A DNA stretch of 64,000 nt from Trichoplax adhaerens (taxonomy: Eukaryota > Placozoa > Uniplacotomia > Trichoplacea > Trichoplacidae). Location: positions 3,416,449 through 3,480,448 of the forward strand of contig NW_002060949.1 of NCBI RefSeq assembly GCF_000150275.1, in the 5' to 3' direction. The translations under genes and the position numbers were made by a program. Positions 53,552 to 64,000 of this stretch are shown here, piece after piece (position 1 is the stretch's first letter; each line of letters starts with the position of its first letter). Below the pieces are notes generated by a model that saw only the letters and a program-made list of their open reading frames with translations, searched no databases and had not been told where the DNA came from.

Positions 53552-55495
53552 ATGGCTATTACTAAAGCTGTTGCCGAAAGGAGATGGCAACAAGTTCGCT
53601 TATTAACTGAACTATTCTATGATGTTAATTCAAGAGATCATCGCGGATATACACCATTAATACAGACTATTTACATTGATAATGAGCGTAAAGCGATTGG
53701 TGTGGCTAAATATTTGTTAAATCACGGCGCTAAAGTTGGTATCACAGACAAGCAAGGTTTAAATGCATTAATGCATGCCTGTAAGGAAGATCGCGAACGT
53801 TTAGCTTTACTCTTTCTAAGTGAGAGAGATTTTGATTTAAATCATAGCGATCATGATGGAAATACTGCCTTAATTTATACCGCTATTACAGGAAATATTA
53901 TTATATTAAATAAATTGCTAGCCGAGATGAAAAAGTACAAATTAACTACGGATAAAGCCAATCGTGATGGTATTACTGCTTTAATTGCAGCTGCACAACA
54001 TGGCAATATTTTATGTACTAGAATATTAATTTCTATTGGTCGCGCTTCTGTTGGTATTCGCGATAATAAATATCATCGGACCGCTAAAGAATGGGAAACC
54101 ACTCGTACTAGTCGTGATTTAGCATCTAAATCGCCCTTATTTCAACTTATTGCTGCTTCCAGTAATAATTCATCATTAACTAGTTCATTATCTAGCTCGC
54201 GATCGCAAAGTATATCTACTCCAGTGGTATCCACTCCACGTCGTCGGCCAAGATCGGCCGTGACTAATTATCAACAATCTCGATCTGTAACCAAAAGCCG
54301 TCCAAATGAAATCATTACAAGCAAAAAACAACCTCGAGCTGTCTCTGCGGGTCCATATCGGCGCCCATTAACTCAACCATTAATGAGTAAACGTAATGCA
54401 TCTGTGGAAATTTTACCATTACGTCAATATTCGACATTAAGTAACGATGATGGGCAAAATCAAGCAGTCTTAACACCACTAAACAAATTGATGCTAATTT
54501 ATCAAGCTCAATATGCACCGTCGTATAAGGCTGGGGTTAAATCCGTTAATGATGATAAATGTTCTGGTCGTAGTTTATCGCCAGCCAGTACCATTGATCG
54601 TGAAAATAGTGAAACAAGTGAACTTGGCCACAGTATATCATCGATTGCAAAGCGTAGGATGAGTTTAAGTCGTCTAGTTGGATTAACTCGATCAAGGCGT
54701 GATAGTACAGCTTCCAATAGTAGCACCAGCTCATTTAGTAAATTAGCCAAGAAAGCCTTGGCAATAACCAGATCGGAAATAAGTAATAAAATTACCGGCA
54801 ATAGCCACGATGAAAGTGATCATGATCGTAAGAGTGAAAATCGTGATGATGTTCGATTGTCACGATTTCGATCTTATTCTGATATTCGTTATGATCAGGA
54901 AAAAAGTGAAGACGACAAAGCAAGAATTCGATCAAAATTCATGGTTAAATTTCAATTATCGCAGCGTAAAGGTGGCGATTCTAATGATCAAGAAAACGAT
55001 CAGGAGAATTTCTTTCCTTCCAATAAATTGCCAACACCAATGGAGAGTTCACATCAACGCATCTTGGCAGCAACAAAGTTAGTTTCACTCTATAAAGAGA
55101 CTAAAAATAAGACCGCACAAGATAGAAAAAATGCTGAAAAAGACCAAGTATCTAAAGAACAACATGATGATATTCATACTCCCTTAGCACAGGACGATAC
55201 ACCTTCCAACGAATCGAAACATTTTTCTCCTCCCTCATCTTCTCCTACTCTTTCTACTGCTGACCATCTAAACCAAGTCGAGGATGATACTAATATCGAT
55301 AACCATAATGCTGAAGAAGAGAATACTATAGACGATGAGAATTGTGACGAAAATGATGCCGATCTCTTAAATAATCGTCCACAATTTACATATGATACCA
55401 TTGGAGCGATCAATAAATTTAGTAAACAATTTAAAATTATAAAAGATCAATCTAAAATAAGATTTCCTACCGTGATAGAAGCTGATGAAGAGTAG
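53552..55495 (+). CDS. ankyrin-repeat protein, ANKRD34-like, single exon
   Basis: A 647-residue frame starting at the first ATG, with no stop or splice signal needed. About five ankyrin repeats occupy residues 1-165; the clear helix starts are GYTPLIQTI (32), GLNALMHACK (69), GNTALIYTAI (103) and GITALIAAAQ (140). The first, degenerate repeat (AITKAVAERRWQQVRLLTEL) and the KYLLNHG..DKQG.NALMHAC layout match the N-terminus of vertebrate ANKRD34 proteins, whose biochemical role is poorly known. The remaining 480 residues are Ser/Arg-rich with many RRRPRS- and RRMSLSR-like basic phosphosite-type stretches, then acidic. They look disordered. There are no membrane segments. The last 70 codons have decayed copies just downstream, and the gene converges on the FoxE-like gene. 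The ANKRD34 assignment is from remembered similarity; a generic ankyrin protein is the alternative. Confidence 0.85.
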   Translation: MAITKAVAERRWQQVRLLTELFYDVNSRDHRGYTPLIQTIYIDNERKAIGVAKYLLNHGAKVGITDKQGLNALMHACKEDRERLALLFLSERDFDLNHSDHDGNTALIYTAITGNIIILNKLLAEMKKYKLTTDKANRDGITALIAAAQHGNILCTRILISIGRASVGIRDNKYHRTAKEWETTRTSRDLASKSPLFQLIAASSNNSSLTSSLSSSRSQSISTPVVSTPRRRPRSAVTNYQQSRSVTKSRPNEIITSKKQPRAVSAGPYRRPLTQPLMSKRNASVEILPLRQYSTLSNDDGQNQAVLTPLNKLMLIYQAQYAPSYKAGVKSVNDDKCSGRSLSPASTIDRENSETSELGHSISSIAKRRMSLSRLVGLTRSRRDSTASNSSTSSFSKLAKKALAITRSEISNKITGNSHDESDHDRKSENRDDVRLSRFRSYSDIRYDQEKSEDDKARIRSKFMVKFQLSQRKGGDSNDQENDQENFFPSNKLPTPMESSHQRILAATKLVSLYKETKNKTAQDRKNAEKDQVSKEQHDDIHTPLAQDDTPSNESKHFSPPSSSPTLSTADHLNQVEDDTNIDNHNAEEENTIDDENCDENDADLLNNRPQFTYDTIGAINKFSKQFKIIKDQSKIRFPTVIEADEE

Positions 55496-56060
55496 TGCAA
55501 TCCTTAGAAGAGGATATCACCTAGAAATAAGAACGTAAAAGAGGAGAATATTGACCAGAAATGAAGCAGATCTCTTAATTTAGGGCTGGGACTGGACTGT
55601 GCCGAGAGCTACAGACTCTTAAATGATTGTTCACAATTTGCATAGGGTACCAATGGAGCCATCGATAAATTTAGTAAATGATTTAAAATAAAATTTCTAA
55701 CCATGATGGAAGCTGACGAAAAGCAGAAGAATCTTTAGAAGGTATTTTATACGAATAATAAATTTAGAAAGGAGAATATTGGCCAGCAATGATGCTAGTC
55801 TCTTAAATAATTGTCACAATAAGCATGCGATACCATTGGAGCCTTTAATAAATTTCCTATCGTGATGGAACATGATTAAGAGTAAGGAATCCTTAGAAGA
55901 GGATATATCATACAAATAATAACGTCGAGAAGAGAAATATCGGCCCGAAATGATGTACATATCTTAAATAATCATCCGCAATTTACACTCGATATCACTA
56001 AAGTAATCAATAAATTTAGTAAAAAATTTATAAAAGTATTAGTAAGTTGTTTAAAAGTTT
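55351..56060 (+). repeat. 3' end of the ankyrin gene plus three decayed tandem copies
   Basis: The segment encoding NDADLLNNRPQFTYDTIGAI to the stop and about 65 bases beyond (55351-55558) is repeated at about 55559-55786, 55787-55948 and 55949-56060. Each copy keeps recognisable AAATGATGnnnATCTCTTAAATAAT, CACAATTTnCA, GATACCAnTGGAGC and AATAAATTTAGTAAA words. The copies carry stops, frameshifts and deletions, so they are not translated as part of the protein in this assembly. The unit length (about 160-230 bases) includes the stop codon and 3' flank, so the duplication is of DNA, not of a protein domain. Confidence 0.88.
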
Positions 56061-56636
56061 AAAATTATAAGAAATTGGTGCCTGATGCAGGCAATAATTG
56101 GATTATCATGGAGGATGTAATATCTATTCATTTTTTTCAATTTCATGCAATTCTAACCTTTATTTAAATCATTTTAATTCTACTTTGACTTTGGATTATT
56201 GAAATAATACCGGCATCTATCTTTACTGATAATATCATGTTAATATTGTATAAGAGTTAATATCTATTCTATTTATTAATAGATTTTAATCTAGAAAATA
56301 GAGAAGACACATCGATTAATCTTACTCAAAATATAATTATTGACGAGAAATGAGTCTTTTCCGGACTCTATTTATTTTATTTTGACTATAAGCTGTACAC
56401 ATTCAATTGGCATTCTAATTCTATCGATATTACTAATACAGCCTTCCATGAGTATAAAGTCAGAAAATGAAATACATGTTATCCATAAAATATTTAAATC
56501 AAATTTAATTATATTTGATCTTTAATTACAAAATAATTTAGAACAAATTATATCCTATCCATAAAATACATCGAAATTCGATTTGAATGCTAAAGATATT
56601 TAGTGACATTATAGGCTTATAACATATAATATATAT
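56061..56636. other. short convergent intergenic spacer
   Basis: About 580 bases between the last decayed copy of the ankyrin 3' end and the palindrome at the FoxE-like stop. Plain A+T-rich DNA. An open frame at 56340-56525 is unassigned and judged chance. It presumably contains the 3' untranslated regions of both convergent genes. Confidence 0.5.
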
Positions 56637-56686
56637 ATTCAGCATTTATTATCAGCTTAAATTTAAGCTGACAATAAATGCTGAAT
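56637..56686. repeat. 50-bp near-perfect palindrome across the FoxE-like stop codon
   Basis: The left arm (56637-56661) and right arm (56662-56686) are 25 bases each, are reverse complements at 24 of 25 positions, and have no spacer. The right arm encodes the last residues of the FoxE-like protein (part of IQHLLSA) and its stop. The left arm lies immediately downstream in its 3' flank and supplies AATAAA on the minus strand (56650-56645), 13 bases after the stop. Confidence 0.95.
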
Positions 56687-58544
56687 AGTAAAGTCTTTGC
56701 CCTTTTTCGATTTATGAACATCATTACTTTCTGTTGGGCATGACGACGATTGATAATTGGTTTTACCATTACTTAATAATTTGCTATGGCTTACAGTTGG
56801 CATGGCAGCTGGCAAGGAAGGTAAATAAAATTGAAATGGATAACTGCGTAGAAAAGGGAATGATAAATGGCAAGAAGATTTCATAGCATGATTTTGATGA
56901 AGGTAATTTCTGTAGTATTCGCTCGACCAACCCAAAATGCTTGAACACGATATATTCCGACTATAATGAGGATGAGTGTTGATAGCCATAAAATTATTCG
57001 ATGTTATTGGAGCACAAGTTGACAAAGTTGTAGTCTTTTGAGGCCTGATACTACTAGAATGATTTTCTCCTTGAATATTGGATGATATGCCTTGGCATGG
57101 ATTAGCATTCATTGAGTGTGGAAGAGTTTGGATCGGATAATAACTTGAGCTAGACGATGACGGTAAAGATGATGATATTGCCGAAGGATTAATAGGCTCT
57201 AACGTTGAAAGCATGGTAATGTCGCCCTTTTTAAATCGTTTTCGACGCCTGAGGAAACTTCCGCTATCGAACATGCCTTCGCTAGATGGATCCAAAGCCC
57301 AGTAATGGCCTTTGCCGGGCTGGTTCGTCTCACGTGGCAATTTGATAAAGCAATCATTTAGAGTTAAATTATGCCTATAAAAGAGCAAGTTGAAAAGATA
57401 TTCTTGATAGGATTGAATTTAAGATTGTAAAATGTTATAATTTCAAAATATATCCTTATTAATATTAAATTTAATATCACAGAGTATTACAAGTTGAGAA
57501 GATATTCTCTATAAGACTGAATTTAAGATTGAAAAACATTATAGTTTTGAAGAGTAATTAAGGTTGGAAAGATGTGTTTAATGAAATTGGATTTAAGATC
57601 GCAAAAATCGCAAATATCCGCCAAGGAATTTAGTATAAGCTAGAATATTATAACTCAACTAGCATTATAGTGCCATAGAGCAAAAAATGAACTTTTGCTA
57701 TTTAGATATTCCCGTTCAATAGTAAAGCATTTATTGCGAGATGGAACATGAAGTAATTTAATCTAACTATCTCATTTCATCTTTAGTTGATAAATGCCTC
57801 GAAATATCTATTCTGAATTTCTGTCTATATTTTGGAATTTCCATTTCTACTGGTACACTGAAACAATTAGAACTATCATATTTGGCGAAATGGATCATAC
57901 TAACTGAAAATTTTATATTGGTTGCAAAATTTTGTTACCATTCTAAAAAATGGCCCAAAATAGTACTATTTTTAAACAGATGATATTAAATCGTGGCATT
58001 TTCTGCCAGTATCCAGAATTATCCCCAGACGTATGGTGATCAATGCCTTGTATAGAAAATTAACATTGATATTGGGCGCCAACTAATTTACCTATTATCA
58101 ATGTTATTCCATATTTGCCCCTGAGATCGCCGTTATTGGCGCGGTAATTTGAAATATAAAAGTATAAACGAAAAAATTTTGTCAATTCCAACACTATCAG
58201 ACTAAATCATGGTGAACAAACCTGATTGAATTTTGCCAACTTTTACATGATAGGCTGTAATAAGGAAAGTGCTTGGCTATGAATTGATAAATATCACATA
58301 AGGTCAATTTCTTGTTTGGAGAGTTTACAATCGCCATCGCAATCAGCGCGATATACGAGTATGGCGGTTTGCCACGTCGAGATAATCGCCTTGTCTTCAC
58401 CTTTTGACTCAATTGATTAGTACCTTTACTTTTAACGCTAACAGTTTGATCCTTGTCCATGTTAATTAATTCGCTCTTGGATAGTTCATCATGCTCCACA
58501 GGTGATTCCGATTGTATAGTCGCTGTAACAGTTGAGTCAGCCAT
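56663..58544 (-). CDS. FoxE-like forkhead transcription factor, two exons
   Basis: Nuclear DNA-binding regulator. Exon 1 is 58544-58222 and exon 2 is 57374-56663. The donor AG|GTTTGT and acceptor TTTTATAG|G join within the codon for Arg 108, giving 344 residues. The forkhead domain spans residues 59-157, starting [20 protein letters not shown]; the single intron falls inside it between WQNSI and [33 protein letters not shown] and [14 protein letters not shown] match class E better than D, I or L2. The wing-turn region (SLSCKSWQN) is divergent. The C-terminus [12 protein letters not shown] contains an EH1-type heptad (336-342) for Groucho binding, ending two residues before the stop. The start is the first ATG in frame; upstream frame lacks ATG. 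The gene is convergent with the ankyrin gene. Class E assignment is good but not certain without a tree. Confidence 0.88.
57386..57610. repeat. three diverged copies of a short repeat in the FoxE-like intron
   Basis: AAGTTGAnAAGATATTCTnnATAnGAnTGAATTTAAGATTGnAAAAnnTTATA occurs near 57386 and 57491. A more diverged form, AGGTTGGAAAGATGTGTTTAATGAAATTGGATTTAAGATCGCAAAA, starts near 57559. The first copy begins within 15 bases of the splice acceptor. It is non-coding. Confidence 0.7.
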
Positions 58545-60560
58545 AATATCAAATTTTGAAAACCGCAAAGACTGAAAATTGGATTGAATATAGAAGAATC
58601 ATAAAATTGGACTATGTATAGATAGAACGGAGAGTGACTACTTAGAAATAGGAACAATAATCATAAGGACTATTGAAATGCTGCAACAACTCTACTTTTC
58701 TGGCAATCTTCTTAACTACTATTTTTGATAGGAATCAATCTACAAATGAAGAAATGAGAATATTAATATTTCTCTCAACTTGTCAGTTAACTCCTTCTAT
58801 GTAAGGTTTTTATACCTTTCTTATCACAGAAGACCAGATGAGCCGATTATTATGATTATAAGCATGTTATTTCTTTTTAACACATTATTGTTTTCATCAT
58901 AATTTAACATCTTGATATGTACTGGGTTGGACGGTTAACTTTTGCACCTTTGCATTATAATTTGTACCTAGCAATTGTTTACGTATATTCAAGGGTTGCT
59001 AGTAGAAAAGCTATGAGCTAAAGCCTTGTTGAACGTTGTAAATAAACTTCATCGAATCTTTTTGCCCTATTTACCCTTTTCATAGTATTCATTGTCATGC
59101 TTAATTGAGACGTATACAATATTTCCGGACTCATCTCTAATCAATTCTTAGTACTCTACTAAAACTAGAATCTAGAATTCAATTCTGCTGGAAAAAATTA
59201 CATAATTAAGAATATGAAAAATGTCTCTCTTAAACAATAATATTGACTACTTTGCACAAGTCAGTTCAGCTCGATGATTTTCAGGTATCAATAATTCTAT
59301 GCTATTTGTCATGTTTCACGTATCAAGCTAAGCCATAGATAGTTAAGATACTCAACAATCATGCAACAATGTTCGATCGACTATAACAGGTAAAATTATA
59401 AATCTATCAAAATGATACACAAATAGGCAGTATATCATCGATTAATTACACTTGTGAATCAGTTTGTTGATTGGCTATTGTGTGAATTGGGCCCCAGACG
59501 TTAAAAGTCTCTACATGTCATCATTTTAATAGTTTATAGGACAATCATTAATAAGATTTATATTGCAATTCTATATGATAAAATTTTTAGCATGTAACAA
59601 AATGAAATGGAAATTAAATAGGTTACTAATAACTTGTGAATTTTTCGCATAATAATTTTATCATGAAATTAGCATGGTTTTGAAGTATGAAATAATCGTA
59701 GTAATTGCCTGCTCATGTTATAAATGAAAATTAAGCTATAGTTTTCTATCAAGAGAGTCGTTGAGCCCTTAATATTATTGTTTTGAAATCATATATACAC
59801 TATCTTAATACTTTCGTGCAATCACACCTTGGAAAATTCTCCAAAATAGAATCACAGATTGTATATTGGCAAGCAAATAAGATGTTTCATTTCCTAATTA
59901 TGCTTTCTAATGCCAATGTAAATCAGACTGTTTTTATTTCTTAAATTCATTGACAACAAATAAGAATCCTTCAACCAACAATTAAAAAAATTGATGGAAT
60001 ATATAGCTTTTAGAGTAATGTTGATTTATAGTAAAATGGATCTTATTTAGCGATGCAATCAGTTATCGGTTGATAAAAATGCATATTATTTTTGATTAGA
60101 AATGTAATCCGTCAAAGTTATGTACATTATTATTATGATATGCCTTTAGATTTCATACCTTTAGGGCAAAACTTTCCACATGTTATTCAATTACTTTCAT
60201 TACCGGTTATCGGTAACTGTTTACATGCAGTCAACGTAAGACAAGCAAATTTTCTTTTTAAATACTGGGGCACTTCAACTAATTTCGGTGCTAGAACTTG
60301 CACCTAATCAATTCTTAGGGAAAGTTATGCTCCGCAGATTATACACAACACTGAGTCAGTGTCAATATTATCATTTTGGATAAGTAAATAGCTGTATAGC
60401 AATGTAACATTGACTATGCGTTCTTTGCTATAAAAAGATTCTATCTAATTCCAGATTTCATCATTTGTTATCAAAAGCAAATACTGTACGATACAATCAT
60501 ACAAGCAAGCAAGTACTATTCTAGGATGCAAGATTTCGTTCTATAAAGTTAATAATCTGA
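58545..60560. other. intergenic region between FoxE-like and SLC35E1-like genes
   Basis: About 2 kb upstream of the FoxE-like start and downstream of the transporter stop. It is A+T-rich and shows no repeat array. A plus-strand frame at 60092-60307 (containing PHVIQLLSLPVIGNCLHAVN) is more protein-like than most but has no recognisable family or splice partner; I leave it unassigned. The part next to 58545 presumably holds the FoxE-like promoter. Confidence 0.45.
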
Positions 60561-63136
60561 TTAAGGTTCATTTTTTTTCGGTATTGATATCGGTAATAAA
60601 TTTTTCCCTTTTCCTTTACCTTTTCCTGCAGTCTTCGAAGAATGCTTTACCTAACAAATAACAAAGTTAGAATCAATCATGATTTATGAGTTACATTATT
60701 ACCGAATTCGAACACGAATGAATAAATCAAGATAAAAATGAAAAAGCTATCCTAGTTCATAAAATTTGCGGAACTAACTCGATTATAAATAACAACACCA
60801 CCAGCAGCTAATGTCATTCCGATTGCATTTGCTGAAGTGATAGGATTCCGAAGAATGGCTATTGATATAACTATCACAAAAATCCTTTTAGTCGCACTTG
60901 CTACTGAATAACTTAAGGGATTGATCGTCCATAATATTGTGAAAGCTATTATATTTTGAAGAAAGTTGATGAAACCATTTAGAAATACCAGAAAGGTGAT
61001 CCAGTATGGATCTAGGTCCGCATACTAAAGTAAAGCAATTTTCTGATCATTAGTTATAGATTGTTTCGTTCATAGCCATTCGTAACTTTAGTACAGCCTA
61101 ATTACTATAAAAGCGTTTCATTTATACAATATGGATATCGTACCGTATCTTTCTCTTCGAGTATAGGCATAACATCAAAAACGAACCAAATTGGGAGCAT
61201 CAGGCTAGTAGCACTTCTTGACATGGTATGCAGTAATCTTAAATGATGGACCTTAACATCGGACAAGACCTAGATAGTAGATATAGATATTGAATTAATC
61301 TTTAAGAATTAAGATCGAAGAGTTTTGTAAAACTTAATGAGTATTTTCATAGTGAGAGTGGATATGTTTATCAGCCATACTATATTATACTTGTACATAT
61401 CAAGTATTTGACATTACTGAATTAAGATAAAATTTCAATTCTGTGAAGTCGGTATAATGATTAAGAGATTAAGTCGAGTATAGAATCTACGCATTGTTAA
61501 AACTTTTATTCTGTGACTTTTTTCATAGCATTGCACTTACTTTTTTACTATAAACGTTTTGTAAGGCAAAAGAAAGCGTTGATAGTACACAGCTAATTAG
61601 GCCGATAATATCAAATTCTATTTCTGTAGCGGTAGCTAACATAACTCCACCAACGATAGGAAGTAAAGATAAGTACTCCTAAAAAAGGTTACAATAAGTA
61701 AAATGATTAGATCGATAAAAATATTAATCAAACAAACCGTGATAAGTAAGACTATGGTTGGTATTTCGAATCGATATGTCAACAATTCGCTTATGCTTAA
61801 TGAAAATATAGCTGCTAAATGTTAAATATGCACTACAAGATTAGGCATTATAGACTACATAAATTTCATGTCTTTTCATCATTATACATCCATTAAAGTA
61901 CATCAATCAGAGATATCTATAGCCACTGATGATACTGCACTAGTGATTTACTGTATGAAGGGATCTATATTTAATATCCTCAAACAAAAGATAGCGTCCT
62001 GTACATTGTTATTGGGAATGCTTTCAGTTTGGATATTTCTTATTAGCTCTATCTAGATATTTTTCTTCTAACAAAGCAATAAATTAGCCTTTTCCTAATA
62101 GTATATCCTAAATATCAATGTATTACATAGCATCCTTAACATTATACGTGTAATAATTTACTTATTGGACACAGCTGTAGTATTTCAGTCAAAAACTGTA
62201 AATATAATATAGTCAGTAGCAGTAGAATTTAAATAACAAGACTGTGTTGCTGCATAGTTTCGAGTAGTGATTCGATATCTAGTAGGCAGTACTATAAAAA
62301 ATACGTCTACTTAAACTTGTACGAAGTAGCTTTAATTGGTTACACTTTGTTCTCATATCTATAATGGACGAAACTTAATACAGTAAAGGAACGTTTACAG
62401 TATTTGTATTTACTGGTCTCTATGCACAATATATTCATACAGTATGAACTGTGCTTGCTTGTTACTAATAGTGCTGACGTCTTGCGATATGATAGACACT
62501 GCTGCAGTCCAGCATGCACACATATTTGTACTATATAAATATATATCGCAAACTTTTACTCCCGAGGATTTAATCATCCCTAGAGGACTCTTTTGCTATA
62601 TTATATCGTCATTGATGTTATGATTTGCTTACAATTTAGAACTAGTATTCTATACTTATGCGTTATTAAGTATGGTAGCAGTATGATTTTGAATATCAAA
62701 TTTCATGCTTTACTGTGCTTATCTTCCTATCTATACACTAATGCCATCTCTCTAATACCCTTGGGCATTATTAGAAGACGCAAAGTTTATTAATTTTGAT
62801 AATATAATGCTTCAAAAAATAAAATGTACAAATTATCGAAGTATTAGATCCATATAAGGATTATTTAGCAATACTGCTAAAATTGTCGAAGAAAACATTT
62901 TCTTAACGTTTTCTTTAAAAAATCTTTTAAGTTGGATATTTTTCAAGCATACACTTGTCGAGTGACTGATGTCTGCAAGCCGAAATTTAAGTGATCAATA
63001 CATAGCATCCAGCACTTTCGTGCGCCAGGTATTGACTTGTAAATGGAAAGTAGTAGCCTTCTCTACTCACCTTTACAGTATATGTAGCACCAAGGACTAG
63101 CTTCGCCATAATAACGGTAAAGAAAGGCATTAAAGC
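60561..63136 (-). CDS. SLC35E1: SLC35E1-like membrane transporter, 3' part (five exons visible)
   Basis: Member of the triose-phosphate/nucleotide-sugar transporter family (SLC35E), multi-pass and probably in the Golgi or another endomembrane; the substrate of SLC35E1 is not established. Visible exons in transcript order: 63136-63071, 61678-61541, 61269-61144, 61024-60779, 60650-60561. All junctions are GT-AG in phase 0, giving 221 residues to the stop (human protein about 410). Matching segments in order: [85 protein letters not shown] and [12 protein letters not shown], then a Lys/Gly tail [13 protein letters not shown] aligning with human KHLLPV. Hydrophobic segments fit transmembrane helices. 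The first visible exon starts at an acceptor, so the 5' end lies beyond the window. The 1.4-kb intron 61679-63070 looks empty. Confidence 0.85.
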
Positions 63137-64000
63137 CTAGAAGAACATAATAAATGCAATGGAACGATTATAAACATAATATGAAATAATAGTAAGTGCA
63201 AAAAGAAACGAAATATCTAGTCTCAGGATTCATGATTGATATTTTAGCAGTAATCCATATCACGCTTGTCACCTATGTTATTGTACGCTCTAAAATGGCC
63301 TTTTGCGGCTCGTAGTTGCAATTAACCTTATAAAACAAACCATTCATAAGCTGAATTCTATTGCGATAAATATACGACAGGCTTCTAGACTATAATGAAT
63401 TTTGTGATAGGTGGATATCTCGTATTTTCAAATACCGTCCATGCGCTATTTCTTAGTACGCAGCATTTAAGTGGTTAGCTAAGCATTAAGTAAATCATAT
63501 TGCAAGCTATACAGGAACTAAAGTATACCGTATCTTACAAAATCGGATTAGTCTGCAATCTGATGCTGTTATTGGTTATTAAGTGAAATCATTGTTTGCT
63601 CTTTGAGTTAATTATGACAGTATCATTCTACTTTAAGCGTTTATTGTAATATGTACATTAGATATATTTTAATAATTTAATTCACGTCATAATGTCGTCC
63701 GTATTGGAGCTCAGGTTTATAAATATCAATACTAGCTAGTGATCGTTATTCTAGGTAATGACATACTAGTCTTAAATTTACATAGTGCATAAAAGTGATG
63801 TATCAGAGTCACAATTATTTTGCTGTCGTAGACTGTATACTATAATTGTACTTGCAGAATTATGCCATATATCTACTTATTAAACTTGGCTACTAATCTG
63901 TCCTTTTTAAAGCAAGTAAGAATATGCAATTAAAACTTTAGGAAGATGAGATCACGGTATTTGATACAACTATTACTATGATTTTCCTCGTCGAAATAAT
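63137..64000 (-). other. probable intron of the SLC35E1-like gene, to window edge
   Basis: No upstream exon encoding the expected SYAHT-K type segment before ALMPFF could be found in these 864 bases on the minus strand. The span is therefore most simply an intron that continues past the right edge. It contains scattered A+T-rich DNA only. Confidence 0.45.

Noticed and set aside
54315-55413. Several minus-strand and alternate-frame ORFs inside the ankyrin gene
   Set aside because: They are shadows of a long coding frame with clear ankyrin repeats on the plus strand.
58466-58657. Minus-strand frame overlapping FoxE-like exon 1
   Set aside because: Different frame from the forkhead-containing exon, with no conserved sequence.
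1-64000. CRISPR arrays, bacterial operons, phage or integrated virus genes
   Set aside because: No regularly spaced short repeats, ribosome-binding-site gene chains, or viral polymerase, integrase or capsid motifs were seen on either strand.

Overview
This window reads as nuclear DNA of an early-branching animal, probably a placozoan (Trichoplax or Hoilungia type). That placement is an inference from the sequence. The DNA is clearly A+T-rich, and the conserved genes are split into many short exons with GT-AG introns of mostly 70-1,000 bases. Gene spacing is roughly 2-13 kb, there are two animal-type forkhead genes, and no bacterial gene organisation is present. Exon structures were built by hand from splice signals, reading-frame continuity and recalled family sequence. 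No transcript data were available.

Layout: (1) 3.49-11.07 kb, plus strand: a ZNG1/CBWD zinc-chaperone GTPase in 15 exons (366 aa). (2) 21.85-23.42 kb, plus: an intronless FoxD-class forkhead gene (523 aa). (3) 36.37-45.92 kb, plus: mitochondrial glycine decarboxylase GLDC, the P-protein of the glycine cleavage system, in 27 exons (1,033 aa). (4) 53.55-55.50 kb, plus: a single-exon ankyrin-repeat protein resembling ANKRD34 (647 aa). (5) 56.66-58.54 kb, minus: a two-exon FoxE-like forkhead gene (344 aa) that converges tail to tail on the ankyrin gene. (6) 60.56-63.14 kb, minus: the 3' part of an SLC35E1-like nucleotide-sugar/triose-phosphate-type transporter, whose 5' end lies beyond the right edge.

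The spaces between genes hold little that looks coding. They contain several independent tandem arrays at 18.2, 34.2-34.9, 48.7-49.9 and 51.6-52.3 kb. Other repeats are a recent 210-bp duplication at 47.2 kb, an ATT microsatellite field at 24.5-24.9 kb, and clusters of CAGTAC/GTACTG palindromes just upstream of ZNG1 and GLDC. Decayed tandem copies of the ankyrin gene's own 3' end follow its stop codon. A 50-bp near-perfect palindrome straddles the stop codon of the FoxE-like gene.

The genes do not form a pathway. Their order is the notable point: ZNG1/CBWD next to FoxD recalls the human and mouse CBWD1-FOXD4 neighbourhood, GLDC lies on the same human chromosome arm (9p24), and FoxD with FoxE recalls human FOXD2-FOXE3. 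The window may therefore preserve a very old animal linkage group. I found no new defence, mobile or biosynthetic system.
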